NCBI GenBank assembly: GCA_010405405.1
Contig: MU004230.1
Location: forward strand, 1,323,744-1,387,743
Source of the DNA: Microthyrium microscopicum
Lineage: Eukaryota > Ascomycota > Dothideomycetes > Microthyriales > Microthyriaceae
Direction: 5' to 3'
Length of the DNA stretch: 64,000 bases
The translations under genes and the position numbers were made by a program. The notes under the pieces were generated by a model. That model ran no database searches. It was not told where the DNA came from and saw nothing but the letters and a program-made list of their open reading frames with translations. Each line of letters starts with the position of its first letter. Position 1 is the stretch's first letter. This document shows positions 46,138-56,988 of this stretch, piece by piece.

Positions 46138-46743
46138 GATGATAGTAGTGGAGTTTGTCTTATTGAGTTTGTAGTGATTTGATAGATCTTGTTTGATGAA
46201 TCTTGTTCTTGGAGATGCTGCGAACTTCATCTCATTATTCGTTTATATACGATCTCACCGTGACGTCATGGCTCTGTTTGAGTAACGATGACCGTGTTTT
46301 TGACACCATCAATATTGAAAGCCCTCGAAGCACAGAAAATCGAAACAATACTGTCTTACACAACCATAAAGTTCAAATGTAAAGGTGGTGAAGTATGTTG
46401 GTTGTTAGCTCTCAACACCAGAAAAGAGGCGCTAAGTGACTGCTGGATGCATAGCAAAAACTTCCGTCTTCCGCATAGTTAGGTTTGGCCGCTGGTATTT
46501 TTCGAGCATAGGAAAAGCTCGCTTATTCTTATAAGTTTCCACTCCTAAGTGTAATAAATGGAACTGCTTCCTGAACAGGGGCAGAATGGACAAACGATTA
46601 GACTCGACTGGAGGTTGAAGGGGCCACGGGACCACGCGTCAAAGCGCGACTAAATCACCCCGCGCGTCGTGAATGACACTTATATTCTTCTGGTGCTTCT
46701 CTTGACCTTTCCTCCAGCTCCATGCAAGGCTATCAACGATAAA
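46138..46743. other. Divergent promoter region, small protein / PSO2
   Basis: It contains the promoters of two divergent genes. An in-frame upstream ATG at 46669 would extend PSO2 by 25 hydrophobic residues but is not favoured. TGACGTCA, a perfect CRE/ATF-type palindrome, lies at about 46261-46268, close to the small-protein gene. Confidence 0.5.
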
Positions 46744-49110
46744 ATGGTAGCCAGAAAGTCCGCCAACGCTACACCAAAAGCAAAAATACCCAACGCCAGC
46801 ATTCTCAGCTTCTTCAAGAAAGAGCCCGTCGAGGAGCCTTTCTTCGTCCCTTCCAGATCCAGCCCCATCGTATTGGCAGCCAGTCAGGATACCTCGGATA
46901 TATGGGAGAACAGCGTTTCAAAAAGACGGAAGATCAGTTTCGAGGGCACAAAAGCGAATCCCATAGCGATCGATATCGTCAACGGAGAATGTACGCCACC
47001 TCCTCCAGAGCCAACCAAGTCGAGTGGCCAAAGTCGTGGCTCAAGAAAGAAGAGCGATGACAGCGCCCATGCCACGAGAAATGTACAAAACCCATTCGAG
47101 GATGACTCAGATAGTGAAAACGAGGCGGAAACAAGCGACTCTACACCTATTACACCAACTGATTCCCAGCCTTTAACAAGCACTGCTGGTCCTTATGGAA
47201 CACTCACCAAGGATACTCTATCCATCAATCCAAACGTCAAAGCGCCGGCCGATCTCGAAGACATGGATCAAAATGACGCAGAAAATATTCCAAGCAGCGG
47301 TGATTTCGAGGATTTCGAAGGAATTGGGGATTTAGAAGAGGACTCGGTCCCTGAAGAGCAGATGGAAAACGATGAATGGATGGAGCGACAGAAGTTCCTG
47401 GAACTCGAAGTACAAGAGAGCGTATCATGTCCAATATGCAACAAGTCCCTGGCTGATCTCACTGAGGATGCCATCGGTTTTCATGTGAACGAATGTCTCG
47501 ATCACCACGCCGCGCTAGAGGTCCAACAGGAACAGGACAGAGAAAGCCCCGAGATAAAAATGGAACAAGATAGAAAAAGCCCCGAGGTGAAAATGGAACC
47601 GGAAACCAAAAACCAAGATATTCGAAAGAGAATGTTTGTGCCTAGACCTGCGAAACCAGGCCAGAAAGATCCGCTGACCTCAACCCCCTCGATCGTTGAT
47701 GCTTCCGCCTTCTCTAAATTGATGTCAAAGAACGCTGAAGATACTGCCTGGAAGACAGCCGCAGCCAGAGAAGTAGCATCACGAGGAAAACAGGCTTATG
47801 AGAGAACATGTCCATTCTACAAAATCATGCCAGGAACGCCTATAACTGTGGACGCTTTTCGTTACGGGGCCGTGGAGGGCTGTCAAGCTTATTTCTTGTC
47901 GCATTTTCATTCAGATCATTACATCGGACTAACAGGACGATGGTGCCACGGTCCAATCTATTGTAGCAAAGTCACTGCAAATCTAGTCCTCCAGCAACTC
48001 AAAGTCGACCCCAAGTGGGTCGTAGCATTGGACTGGGAGAAGGAGACTGCAGTCCCAAACACTGGTGTCAACGTCACCATGATTTCTGCCAATCACTGCC
48101 CGGGAAGTTCACTATTCTTATTTGAACGACCATTGGGAAATGCGAATTCTGGAAAGAAGCACCGTATTCTCCACTGCGGTGATTTCAGAGCATGCAGAGA
48201 GCACCTCGAACATCCCTTACTTAGACCAAATGTACAGGACGCAATAACCGGCCAGTCAAGACAGCAAAGAATAGATGTATGCTACCTCGATACAACATAT
48301 CTCAATCCCAAATATGCATTTCCGAGCCAGGTCAATGTTATTCAGGCATGCCAGGAAATGGTCACGAAATTGAACAAAACTGGTCCACTGGACAGTACTT
48401 CCGGAAATGCCGATAACCAGATGAAATCGTTCATAAAGTCAGGTTCTAAGAAGGGAAATACAAAGTCAGACTCCGAGTCGATAAGTGAAAACAAGCCACC
48501 TCGTTTGCTTGTAGTTGTCGGTACCTACAGCATTGGCAAGGAACGAATATGTATCGGTATCGCGAAAGCTCTCAAATCCAAGATATTCGCTCCCCCAGCT
48601 AAGATGCGAATATGTTCCTGCCTGGAAGATCCCGAGTTGAATGATCTTCTCACATCAGATCCCCGAAAAGCTCAGGTCCATATGACGCCAGTCTTCGAGA
48701 TTCGAGCCGAGACTCTTGACGAATACCTGTGCGGTTATCTTGATACGTTCACCCATGTTGTTGGTTTCCGACCCACTGGCTGGACATATCGTCCCCCAAA
48801 TTCTCGGTTTATTGAAAGTCCTGCTGTCTCCACCGTACTCAATGGAGAAAATTGGGGTAATGGCTACGGCATCAAAGATATGGCTCCTCAGCGTGGAAGC
48901 ACAAAGCGCGCAACGTGCTTTGGGGTGCCGTATTCTGAGCATAGTAGCTTTCGTGAGCTTACGATGTTCTGCTGTGCTCTTCGAATCGATAAAATTGTGC
49001 CCACCGTAAACGTTGGCAGTGCTAAGAGTAGGGAAAAGATGCGAACTTGGGTGGAGCGATGGAGCATAGAGAGGAAGAAAAATGGGCTATTTGACCCGAA
49101 GCACTTTTGA
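46744..49110 (+). CDS. PSO2: DNA interstrand cross-link repair nuclease Pso2/Snm1
   Basis: A single exon, about 788 residues from MVARKSANATPK. Near the N-terminus ILSFFKK resembles a PCNA-binding motif. A UBZ4-type finger CPICNKSLADL...FHVNECLDHH lies at about residue 225-250. The metallo-beta-lactamase/beta-CASP core follows: SHFHSDHYIGL (metal motif), ANHCPGSSLFLFE, LHCGDFRACREH, the linker VVGTYSIGKERI, and PYSEHSSF (DRMBL motif). Pso2/Snm1 is a 5' exonuclease that processes interstrand cross-links. All metal ligands I expect are visible, so it looks functional. Confidence 0.94.
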   Translation: MVARKSANATPKAKIPNASILSFFKKEPVEEPFFVPSRSSPIVLAASQDTSDIWENSVSKRRKISFEGTKANPIAIDIVNGECTPPPPEPTKSSGQSRGSRKKSDDSAHATRNVQNPFEDDSDSENEAETSDSTPITPTDSQPLTSTAGPYGTLTKDTLSINPNVKAPADLEDMDQNDAENIPSSGDFEDFEGIGDLEEDSVPEEQMENDEWMERQKFLELEVQESVSCPICNKSLADLTEDAIGFHVNECLDHHAALEVQQEQDRESPEIKMEQDRKSPEVKMEPETKNQDIRKRMFVPRPAKPGQKDPLTSTPSIVDASAFSKLMSKNAEDTAWKTAAAREVASRGKQAYERTCPFYKIMPGTPITVDAFRYGAVEGCQAYFLSHFHSDHYIGLTGRWCHGPIYCSKVTANLVLQQLKVDPKWVVALDWEKETAVPNTGVNVTMISANHCPGSSLFLFERPLGNANSGKKHRILHCGDFRACREHLEHPLLRPNVQDAITGQSRQQRIDVCYLDTTYLNPKYAFPSQVNVIQACQEMVTKLNKTGPLDSTSGNADNQMKSFIKSGSKKGNTKSDSESISENKPPRLLVVVGTYSIGKERICIGIAKALKSKIFAPPAKMRICSCLEDPELNDLLTSDPRKAQVHMTPVFEIRAETLDEYLCGYLDTFTHVVGFRPTGWTYRPPNSRFIESPAVSTVLNGENWGNGYGIKDMAPQRGSTKRATCFGVPYSEHSSFRELTMFCCALRIDKIVPTVNVGSAKSREKMRTWVERWSIERKKNGLFDPKHF

Positions 49111-49169
49111 TCGGTTCATATATACATCATTAAAACAGCTCTCAGCATAGATCAATATGCACTCGTTGC

Positions 49170-50128
49170 TCACAACTTGCTCACACTTCCCTCGCCAGCG
49201 TAGACGAAGTACCATTTCACGCCGCACAGGTTAATCCATCCATCTCCGCATAGTCCCTCTTCACTTGCTCGCTTTAAGATGCCCTCAAAGTCCTTCTTTC
49301 CTTCCACGGTGATAGTCACACTCTCCAGACCCTCTCGTCGGCCTTTCTCACCCGGCAGGAACTCCATAGTCGCATTCGTAAACACCGACGTTGTGCCCAC
49401 CAGCGGAACCCCAAAGATATCTCTCCACCCCTTGACTGCTCCCAAAATATCGTCATCACCCTCCTTCAGCCGAAACGTAACCTTTGCAATCTTCATATGT
49501 GCCGTCCGTCTCATCTCCTTCGAATAAACTCCAAAATCTCCCGGAAACCCATGCCACGGACTAACAGCCGTATCCAACATCTCCGGAAACTCTTTGCTTG
49601 GCCACATTGTGTCCAATTCCGGCATCACATTGCCTTTGACCACTCGTGGATCATACTGGGACGCGAAGCTTGTTTCTTTGTCTCCGTTCGTCCATAGTAT
49701 GCGACCTAGTTCTGCAGCTTCGATGGCTTTGCGTCGCTTTAGTGCGTCGCGGGTCTGGAGAATGAGCATATAGCCGGCGCAGTCGGCTTGGAGTTTGGTG
49801 AGAAAGCGAGCGCCTGAGGCGTCGGGACGGGTGGGCCAGACGAGTTCGATGAAGTCGCCGCCGATGGGGACGACGGCGTTCATGAGGCCCCAATTTTCCA
49901 TTTTACCGTTGTCGAAAACGAGGCTTGTGTTGAGGACTTTGGTCTGGGGATTGTTAGTGTTGTGATTCGTAAAAACGATGAGGAGTTCGATTGTACTGCC
50001 TTTCGTATCTACTTCAAGAAACTATAACTTACCAGTAAGAACCTATCGCGATCTGGATATCTGGTCACGAAGCACAATTGTCTGAGCCTCGTTGGCTTCG
50101 GCGGCCCCGTGGGCCAATTTTCTGACAT
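49170..50128 (-). CDS. Glyoxalase-like (VOC-fold) protein
   Basis: Two exons (50033-50128 and 49170-49943) give about 289 residues. The first exon codes MSENWPTGPPKPTRLRQLCF and continues VTRYPDRDRFLL. The second has VFDNGKMENWGLMNAVVPIG and GGDFIELVWP, a strand pattern typical of the vicinal-oxygen-chelate fold with an FIE metal ligand, then a Gly/Phe-rich second half. The family includes fungal proteins of unclear substrate. Starting the gene at the inner ATG would lose the first beta-strand, so the two-exon model is preferred. The intron is 89 bp. Confidence 0.75.
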
Positions 50129-50524
50129 TTTTCTGACAATGCGTTATTTCTTAGCTCCTGTCGATTCAAGGGACAGATCGCCAATGAATATAGAAGCTTC
50201 TCGTTTCTTAATCTCCGCATCGAACATGAAGTCAGTGTCATGAAGGCATATCATTGGGTCAAACTTCCTCGGCCCACCCCGCAGCCTTGTCAATCCGGGG
50301 TAGACAAGGCTGAACCTTGTTCACAGCATTCACATTTTAAGGTTGAACAGAAAACAAAACATTATATCTTTGAATTCAACCCAAATCTTATATACTCTCT
50401 CATCACCAACCTTGACATCAATTTGAAATCGTACACTATATATTACGAAGCGAAGGTGAGAAAACCTTTCCTTCAGTTGGACATCTTCCCAATGACCATG
50501 ATACCCATATCCATTTTAACTCAA
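50129..50524. other. Intergenic, glyoxalase to BTB-like gene
   Basis: It holds the glyoxalase promoter and the BTB-like 3' end. A short perfect hairpin, CAGCCTTGTC at 50282 and GACAAGGCTG at 50303, with an 11-nt loop, is present; its meaning is unknown. Confidence 0.5.
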
Positions 50525-51957
50525 TCAAACGACAGTGACCTCCTTGACCTCCACAGAGGCGTCCATTGGCTTCTTCGCTGCGTCTTCTTCTGCCTTCTTC
50601 TTCGCAGCAGCTGCCTTCTTCTTCTTGGTCTTCTTACTTGGCCCGTTCAATCGACCGACTTGGACTTCTCCTGGAGGAATGACCGAGGTCGCATCTAACG
50701 AACAATCGACATCATCTGGAAATGAAGTTTGTTCTACATCTTCTTTCTCGCCCCAAACGGACATGGCATCTGCGTTTGAGTTGGCTTGCGATTCAAGTTT
50801 GCTGTGCTCGTCTTCAGCTTCAGCCTCACCATTGGTTGCCTCGACGGCAGTGGCAGTGACGGGCTCATTGGGGGTGACGACATGGACAGTAGTGTCCTTG
50901 GAGGTAGTTGTGACGGTGACGGTAGTTTCTTTCGCAGCCGCAACTGGCTTGGCTTGTATGGCTGCAATAGCAGCTGCCTCAGCCTCCTCTTCGACTTCCA
51001 TCGGTGCCTCTTTTGGGCTGGAAAAGTCGTGGATCTCGCTCTTCTTCTTGTCTTTGGAGCTCCAGATCCAATCAGCTTGAGGTGATCTGGTTGATTCTCC
51101 GAAGCGGTCTTCGCCATTCAGGCGGGGAGTACCGTTCTGCTGAACAGGTGTGTTGATGCCGGACTGGAATTGATCGCCATCATCCACACGTGGACTTGAA
51201 AGTGAGATTTGGCTGTTTGTGCGCTCTAGACGGCCAGGGATTGTTCCCTTTTCGAGGTACATCTCTGCGATGCTCTTGAATAGAGCGCGGTCGAAGAAGG
51301 CACTCTTTCCGATGACTTCGTCGAGCTTGCCTTCTGGGCCGATGAGTGCTTCGAGTGTGTCTTTCTGCTTCAGGAGGATCTTCACATGGCTTTTTATGTG
51401 TTCCACAAACCACTCGTCCTTGGGTAGACGTGGTTGTAGCTCTGTCGCGGACTGAAGAAGCTCAGGGAGGGTGAGAAATTTGGCGTTGAACTCGATCTTG
51501 CTCTTCGCAGTCTTTTCGAGCTCTGCTAGCGAGCATGCGCGCGCGCCATAGTATGTGAGTACGCTGCCTTTGTGTTGGCCAGCTCGTAGTGTTTCTGTGC
51601 CGGAACCTAGGATTTCGTAACGGCCAGTGTAGAGCCAATGGATCAAAGTATGGCCAACTTCATGGTCAACTTCTGGGAGTTCGAGTATTGGGTTCGCCGA
51701 GGCATCAAGCTTGCTTCGGAGAGATTCGTGCTTGTTGATTGCAGATTCGAGAATCGTGTATACTGATCGCGATGGGCCGATATAAACGGTTACAGGCCGG
51801 GACATGTAAGGACTGCTTTTTGTTAGCCACCAACTTCTAACTGTACGGCTTGAGATAGAACTTACGACACCACCGTAGGTTGAGGATCTTGATTACCATA
51901 AATTCCATTGACCCCATTGACCCCATTGGTCCCGTTGGACCCATTGGTTCCATTCAT
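50525..51957 (-). CDS. BTB-like domain protein with Ala/Lys-rich tail
   Basis: Two exons: 51957 down to the GTAAG donor near 51867, then about 51816 to 50525. The N-terminus is a run of Asn-Gly-x repeats (MNGTNGSNGTNGVNG). Next comes TVYIGPSRSVYTILESAINK and VDHEVGHTLIHWLYTGRYE, a fungal BTB/POZ-like fold whose first strand reads as a substrate- or partner-binding lobe. A helical middle, an acidic region and a Lys/Ala C-terminus (KKTKKKKAAAAKKK) follow. It probably mediates protein interaction; targets are unknown. Starting at the second ATG (51805) would remove only the disordered head. Confidence 0.75.
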
Positions 51958-53600
51958 GGTGAAGAGCTCAAGTGTGATACAACTGAGCTGTCATCAAAAC
52001 TTCCAACAATTACAACAACAAATCAAGCTATCAGCAAGACTACATTTCCAGTAAACACACACACTTGGAAATAAAAAAAGTTTCGAAAAAATATCCAAAT
52101 AAAAAAATGGCGGTGACGGTCTTCATTTGTATTAGCTCATGCACTGCAGCAACCCTCCCGCCAACACGATCCTATGCTGATACTGCAGGCTTTCACCGGA
52201 AAACATGCAACTCCATAAACGAATCACACGTAGCCACGCTTGCCAGTTCGCCCGACATCCAGCCATTCAAATTGAAATAGCCTGATGAAGGAGCCTCAAA
52301 CGCGGAGATGGACAGGCGCCATTGGCACGATGCACAATTGCCGAACAGCACCGCGACCAAAGCGGATAGACTCGAACAGCCTGTCAACGTGCATGGGTAT
52401 TTGCATACGACTGTAGCCTCCTTCACAAGAGTTGTGCTTTGACGCTGCAGATGGGGATGAGCTTTCTAATGGACAGTATGTTTGATGTGTTGAAAGGTAA
52501 TTGTAGGGGATATTGAAGAGCAATTTCGCGACTGTTGTGGCGAGAAGTGGTTGGGTGAAGATTTGGTGTACACCGCTTTATCAAAACTTTGTCTGTGCAG
52601 CTGCAGCTTAAAGTAGTCGCAACATCAGAAAGGAAATGATTTAATGAGTGGCTGCTTCAAGTATTTTGTTCGGTCCTTGAACTTCTGCTCGTTATTCATC
52701 GAACGCTACTCACTGCCCAGGCCTGTTTGAACAATGGAAGACTCAAGAGACTGGTGTGGCATCGGTGCGAGTCGCGACAGAAAAGACGAGAGATGTACAT
52801 AGCCGGTTTTCAATGCAACAAGAACATTAAAGTATTCCTTATGTCTAACAGAACCACCGCTCTCCTCTCGAGTCTCTCTACCTTTTGCTAATGAATGGGC
52901 AAGATAGACACTTCACTCTGCGACAAGAGTCATGTCGGAGTATGGTTCAGCTGGCCCAGTCAACCACAACATATATGGTACTCGTGGGCCCCAGGAATGG
53001 GGCAGCAAATGTCTTTTCAGAGTCGATGGAGAAGGGAACCTGATTTGCACAGAATGCTATTGTGTAAACGCATGTTGGACGACCAGTATTTGCTCATCAT
53101 TTTGCAGTGATATAGCACGGCCACACAGATTTCCACCAGCTTCAAACGTTACCAACATTGAACCTTATGCATCAGCAAAGTGAGCCTCTTGCATCGTTTC
53201 AACAGCCCAAGCTTCATTTCACCTACGCGCTGCTGAGTAGTATCGAGGTTTCTATTCCTACAAGGCGATGGCAAGCAGTGAAGAAGATGGTACTTGAGTC
53301 TGGAGCACGTCAGAATTTGCGTTGGAGGATACAAACGCGGCGAGGTCCGCATTCGCGCTAAGCTATATTCACCTGTAAAATTTCGAGTAGTCATCACAAG
53401 TAGTGTTACAACTCATGGTTCCAGGCGTTCCATTGGCTTTGGGTCCGTAACTTACACCCCGGTTTGTGCCGCTAGTACCGTTCAAGCTCCTACGTCGCTC
53501 CGAGCTTAATCGACTCATAGCCAAATTTCTCATTAAAATATCAAGCTCAGTAGCAAATCTCCCTGAACTTCATCTACATGCCGCGCTCACACTAAACGAC
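51958..53600. other. Long intergenic region before ADE12
   Basis: No strong gene is seen. One frame at 52932-53183 (+, 83 codons) has eight Cys (CYCVNACW, then CSSFC) and could be part of a small Cys-rich protein, but no signal peptide is seen. Otherwise only promoters are expected. Confidence 0.4.
52932..53183 (+). CDS. Possible small Cys-rich protein (weak)
   Basis: The frame of 83 residues includes CLFRVDGEGNLICTECYCVN and CSSFCSD, an arrangement unlikely in random sequence. It lacks a signal peptide, its 3' end may be spliced, and no family is recognised. Treated as hypothetical. Confidence 0.3.
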   Translation: MSEYGSAGPVNHNIYGTRGPQEWGSKCLFRVDGEGNLICTECYCVNACWTTSICSSFCSDIARPHRFPPASNVTNIEPYASAK

Positions 53601-56284
53601 ATGGCAACAATAATTCTTGGATCGCAGTGGGGTGAGTGTTTCCCATGTCCACCAACGGATGGGCAAAATCAACAGCAAGCTTGTAGCAACTCTGATGTTT
53701 ATCAACGCACTTTATACCGAGAAAGCACTTTGTAAAGAGTTCAGTCGTTGGTAGACATCGGACTGGATGCAAGCTTGCCTACTCCATGGCGTGCCTTACT
53801 CTATGCGTGAAATCTGTGGAATTTTGCTAATGAGTTCTAGGAGATGAAGGTGTACGTTACAGATATGCTCTCAACGACTACGCCATCGACCATCAAGTGT
53901 GGTGTCAGAACCAGCATGTCTTCTTAAACAAGGGCAATGGACGATATCGTAGTCGATGAGAGAACGCCAAATTATCGTCGGATTCATGGTTGCTAATGCA
54001 CGTCATTTCTCTAGAAAGGTAAACTTACCGACATTCTCGCCAATGACACACAAGTTTGTGCTCGAGCTGCTGTAAGTTGCTGCATAAACATCTGAAACAT
54101 AGAGGGTATAATCATACTAAATCTAATCTTAGGGCGGTCACAATGCTGGTCAGTAAGTACTTTACAGCCTTGAAGGTTAAAGCATCAAGAGTAAAAGCGC
54201 AAATAATAACGTCCTAAAGCTCCATTGTAGCAAATGGTGTATCCTATAGGTTAGTGAGATTTAGAGAGCTTGAGGAGGGCAACAAAAACTGGCATGCTCC
54301 CATCGAATGATGGCTATCATCAACATTCAAAAGCACATCGAGGTGTGCGACTGGAAACGAAGCACTCGAAAAAGGGTTTAGTTCATGGCAGTCAGCGAAG
54401 TTGATGGGAGCACGCCAGTTTTTGAAAATAACTAAATATCTGTCGAGACTAACTGGTGTAGCTTTCACTTACTACCCTCCGGACTCATCAACCCAAAGTG
54501 CATGAACCTGATTGGATCTGGGGTCGTCTTTCATGTCCCAACATTCTTCTCCGAGCTTGCTGAGTTAGAAGCGAAAGGACTGGAAAATGTCCGGGATCGA
54601 ATCTTCGTCTCGGACCGTGTGCAAATTGATCTTGATCTCCATATTGCGGTTGACGGACTGGAAGAAATAGAGCTAGGTGAACGTAAGGTTGGAACGACAG
54701 GTCGCGGAATTGGTCCTTCTTATAGCACAAAGGCAGGCCGTAAGTTTGCCATCCCGTTGCGAATGAAACTTTATATTAACACAGGCTCTACAGGAAGCGG
54801 AATCCGACTGGCCGAGGTTTTCGATGCCGAAACGTTTGAGCGTAAGTTGCGACAACTAGCAACAGGATATTCAAAACGATATGGCGACCTCCTAAAGTAC
54901 GACGTGGAAGACGAATTGGCCAAATTCCAGAAGTATCGGGCCGAGCTTCCACATTTTACAGTCGACGCTATCGCTTTTATCAAATCCGTACAGGATAAGA
55001 ACTCGAAATTGCTTATCGAAGGCGCAAATGCTCTTATGCTTGACATCGACTATGGCACGTATCCCTATGTTACTTCATCAAACACTGGCCTCGGGGGTAT
55101 ATTCACAGGACTCGCCATCAATCCAACGAAGATCAAGCAAATAATAGGCGTCGTCAAGGCATACACCACAAGAGTCGGCGAGGGTCCTTTCGTGACGGAA
55201 GACACTGAGGAGTAAGTTCTGAGTCCTGGTACCCGTCATATTCGAATGGCTCTGGAATCAGGCTTCGGCGAGATAAATAGCACGCTCCCATCGACTTCGA
55301 CGGCCACCACTGCTGCTTTTGAGAAAAAGAGACTTTAGGTCCCATGGGGCTCGATGAATTGTCAAATATTGAAGGCGTTCTATGGCAGATAAGGCACTCG
55401 ATGATATAGCGTGGTGGATGGTAGCCATCAAAGTCGTTGGGAGCATCAAGGTTTTGCCATTTTGTTGAAAGCCGCCAAGGACATCGTCAGATGCGTTGAG
55501 TCAAGACTGAAGTAATGCTAACTTTGGTAGGGTCGGAACAAAGCTACAAGAAATTGGCCGCGAATGGGTAAGCAACAAGTGAAAATTTGAGTGATTTAAC
55601 GTTGACATGATTTCAGGGTGTGTCGACCGGAAGAAAACGAAGATGTGGTTGGTAAGTTTTTCCTTCTGATTGCTGTTAATTGGTTGTTTCCGGACTAATA
55701 TGTCGTAGGCTGGGTAAGTTGGCTTTGTGTACTGGACGTCAAAGGCAAATGATTTGACATTTATTCTAGACCTTGTTGTCGTTAAATACAGCACGGTATG
55801 CAGTCATTCTCTGATCAGAATACGACTTATCTTTACTCACAAAATCTAGGCAGTCAACCATTACACGGCATTGAACATCACCAAGCTTGATGTGCTAGAC
55901 ACGTTCTCTACCATCAAGATCGCTGTTGGCTACAATGACCCACAAACCGGAAAGGTTAGTAGTTCCAGCACACAATGCAGTCAGATCATTGAATTGACGA
56001 CTAATATCAGGAGATCCCCTCACTATTCCCTGCGGACCTCGGTTTGTTAGGCCGAGCGGAAGCAGTGTATCACGAAATGCCGGGTTGGAACGTGTCAACT
56101 GCTGGTGTGAAAGCATACGAAGACCTTCCTGAGCAAGCTCGAAACTACATTGAGGCATGTCTAGATCAAAACGAGTACTATAACCCTATGCTGACACTAA
56201 GAACAGTTCATCGAAAAGTTCATTGCAGTCCCAGTGAAATGGGTAGGAACTGGTCCCTCTCGAGATGACATGATTAGTAGGTAG
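53601..56284 (+). CDS. ADE12: Adenylosuccinate synthetase, 13 exons with microexons
   Basis: Exons: 53601-53631, 53841-53851, 54015-54071, 54133-54152, 54220-54249, 54462-55211, 55531-55567, 55617-55651, 55709-55713, 55770-55795, 55850-55954, 56011-56154, 56207-56284, totalling 1329 nt (442 residues, normal for the family). Landmarks: [17 protein letters not shown] (P-loop-like GDEGKGK split over three exons), AAGGHNAGH, then [52 protein letters not shown] and [14 protein letters not shown]. The enzyme joins IMP and aspartate with GTP in purine synthesis. Thirteen exons is unusually many for a fungal gene. Exon 2 is 11 nt and exon 9 is 5 nt; intron 12 has a GC donor. Introns 1, 2, 5 and 6 are enlarged by foldback elements. 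Confidence 0.93.
53642..53761. repeat. Foldback element in ADE12 intron 1
   Basis: CCCATGTCCACCAACGGATG (53642) and CAGTCGTTGGTAGACATCGG (53742-53761) are imperfect inverted repeats (about 16 of 20 positions). The element is about 120 bp inside a 209-bp intron. Confidence 0.7.
53867..53965. repeat. Foldback element in ADE12 intron 2
   Basis: The left arm GCTCTCAACGACTACGCC (53867) pairs with the right arm ATCGTAGTCGATGAGAGAAC (to 53965). This is the same arm consensus as in intron 6 (GCTCYCAWCGACTWCG). About 99 bp, inside a 163-bp intron next to the 11-nt exon. Confidence 0.75.
54284..54423. repeat. Foldback element in ADE12 intron 5, best-kept copy
   Basis: The outer 21 bp at each end are inverted repeats differing at one position (core AAAAACTGGC at 54284 and GCCAGTTTTT ending 54423). 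Inside lie GCTCCCATCGA and TTGATGGGAGC. Total 140 bp inside a 212-bp intron. No clear target-site duplication is visible by eye. The interior GCACTCGAA links it to the tandem array. Confidence 0.85.
55281..55447. repeat. Foldback element in ADE12 intron 6
   Basis: The left arm CACGCTCCCATCGACTTCG (55281) pairs with the right arm ending AAGTCGTTGGGAGCATC (55447). Arms match over about 24 bp with five mismatches. About 167 bp, inside a 319-bp intron, the longest of this gene. Its interior GGCACTCGATGATATAGCG closely matches the solo copy near 39840. Confidence 0.85.
55709..55713 (+). other. 5-nt microexon of ADE12
   Basis: GCTGG is flanked by AG (acceptor) and GTAAG (donor). It supplies the second half of Trp, a Leu and the first base of Asp in the conserved CGWLD motif. 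Without it the frame and the family motif break. Confidence 0.8.
56155..56206 (+). other. GC-AG intron of ADE12
   Basis: The 52-bp intron starts GCATGT, with a GCTGAC-type branch site and an ACAG acceptor. It is the only place where the conserved ...ARNYIE can join [14 protein letters not shown] in frame. Confidence 0.75.
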
Positions 56285-56988
56285 GTAGTTGAAATTGGTG
56301 CGAAGTAGAGGGCGTGGGCCTGAAGGCTAGTCTCAGGCATATTGCTGAGGTTGTGAGCTATTATACTTCTAGATAATAGACAGCCTCTTGCAGTTTTATA
56401 TGAATGTAATGGTATCGATGAAGTATACCTCATAGATATACCGAATGCGATGGTGAAAAGCGTACCTTTTTCAAAAGATGGGATTCACCTGGCCATCAGG
56501 CTGAATCACAGCATCAGGCTGAGGTGTAATCAGGATGAATTCGACTGGATCTGATCGAATTGCGCTTGGGCAGTCAAGCCAGGTCTAAGGTACGGACCCT
56601 AATATGCCTATTTCCAATTTTTTGTCATCATAGGCCTATAAGACCAATATAAGAATTTGCCCAGGTTAGGTAAGAGGAATATAGCCCTACGTATATGTAT
56701 GATGTATATGCAATCCACTCACTAAAACGAGCTGCGCGTAGGAGAAAACCAATAGAAGCCACGGGTCGGCTCTTATGATAGCCGATTGCTTCTAGAATCT
56801 GAATAACATTAATCTAATAATCTACCTTGTATTACCTGATATGGAATGTCTATCGAGTAATTCGCTCGCCAGGTACTCAGGGAGCTTGCCTATTTGAGTA
56901 TTTCGTGCGCAGATATGCTGCCATATCTTGGGTTGAGAGTCCCTTTCAATTAGAAGATTCAGACTTTGCTCTGTTCGAGACCAAAATC
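56285..56988. other. Intergenic, ADE12 to carboxylesterase
   Basis: AT-rich in parts; I see no gene, no RNA and no foldback element. An ATG frame at 56827 is only an upstream extension of the esterase. Confidence 0.5.

Noticed and set aside
50282-50312. Perfect 10-bp hairpin as a bacterial-type terminator
   Set aside because: Fungal Pol II does not use such terminators and no T tract follows.
53632-54461. Extra coding sequence within ADE12 introns
   Set aside because: Stops in all frames and conserved residues join cleanly without it.
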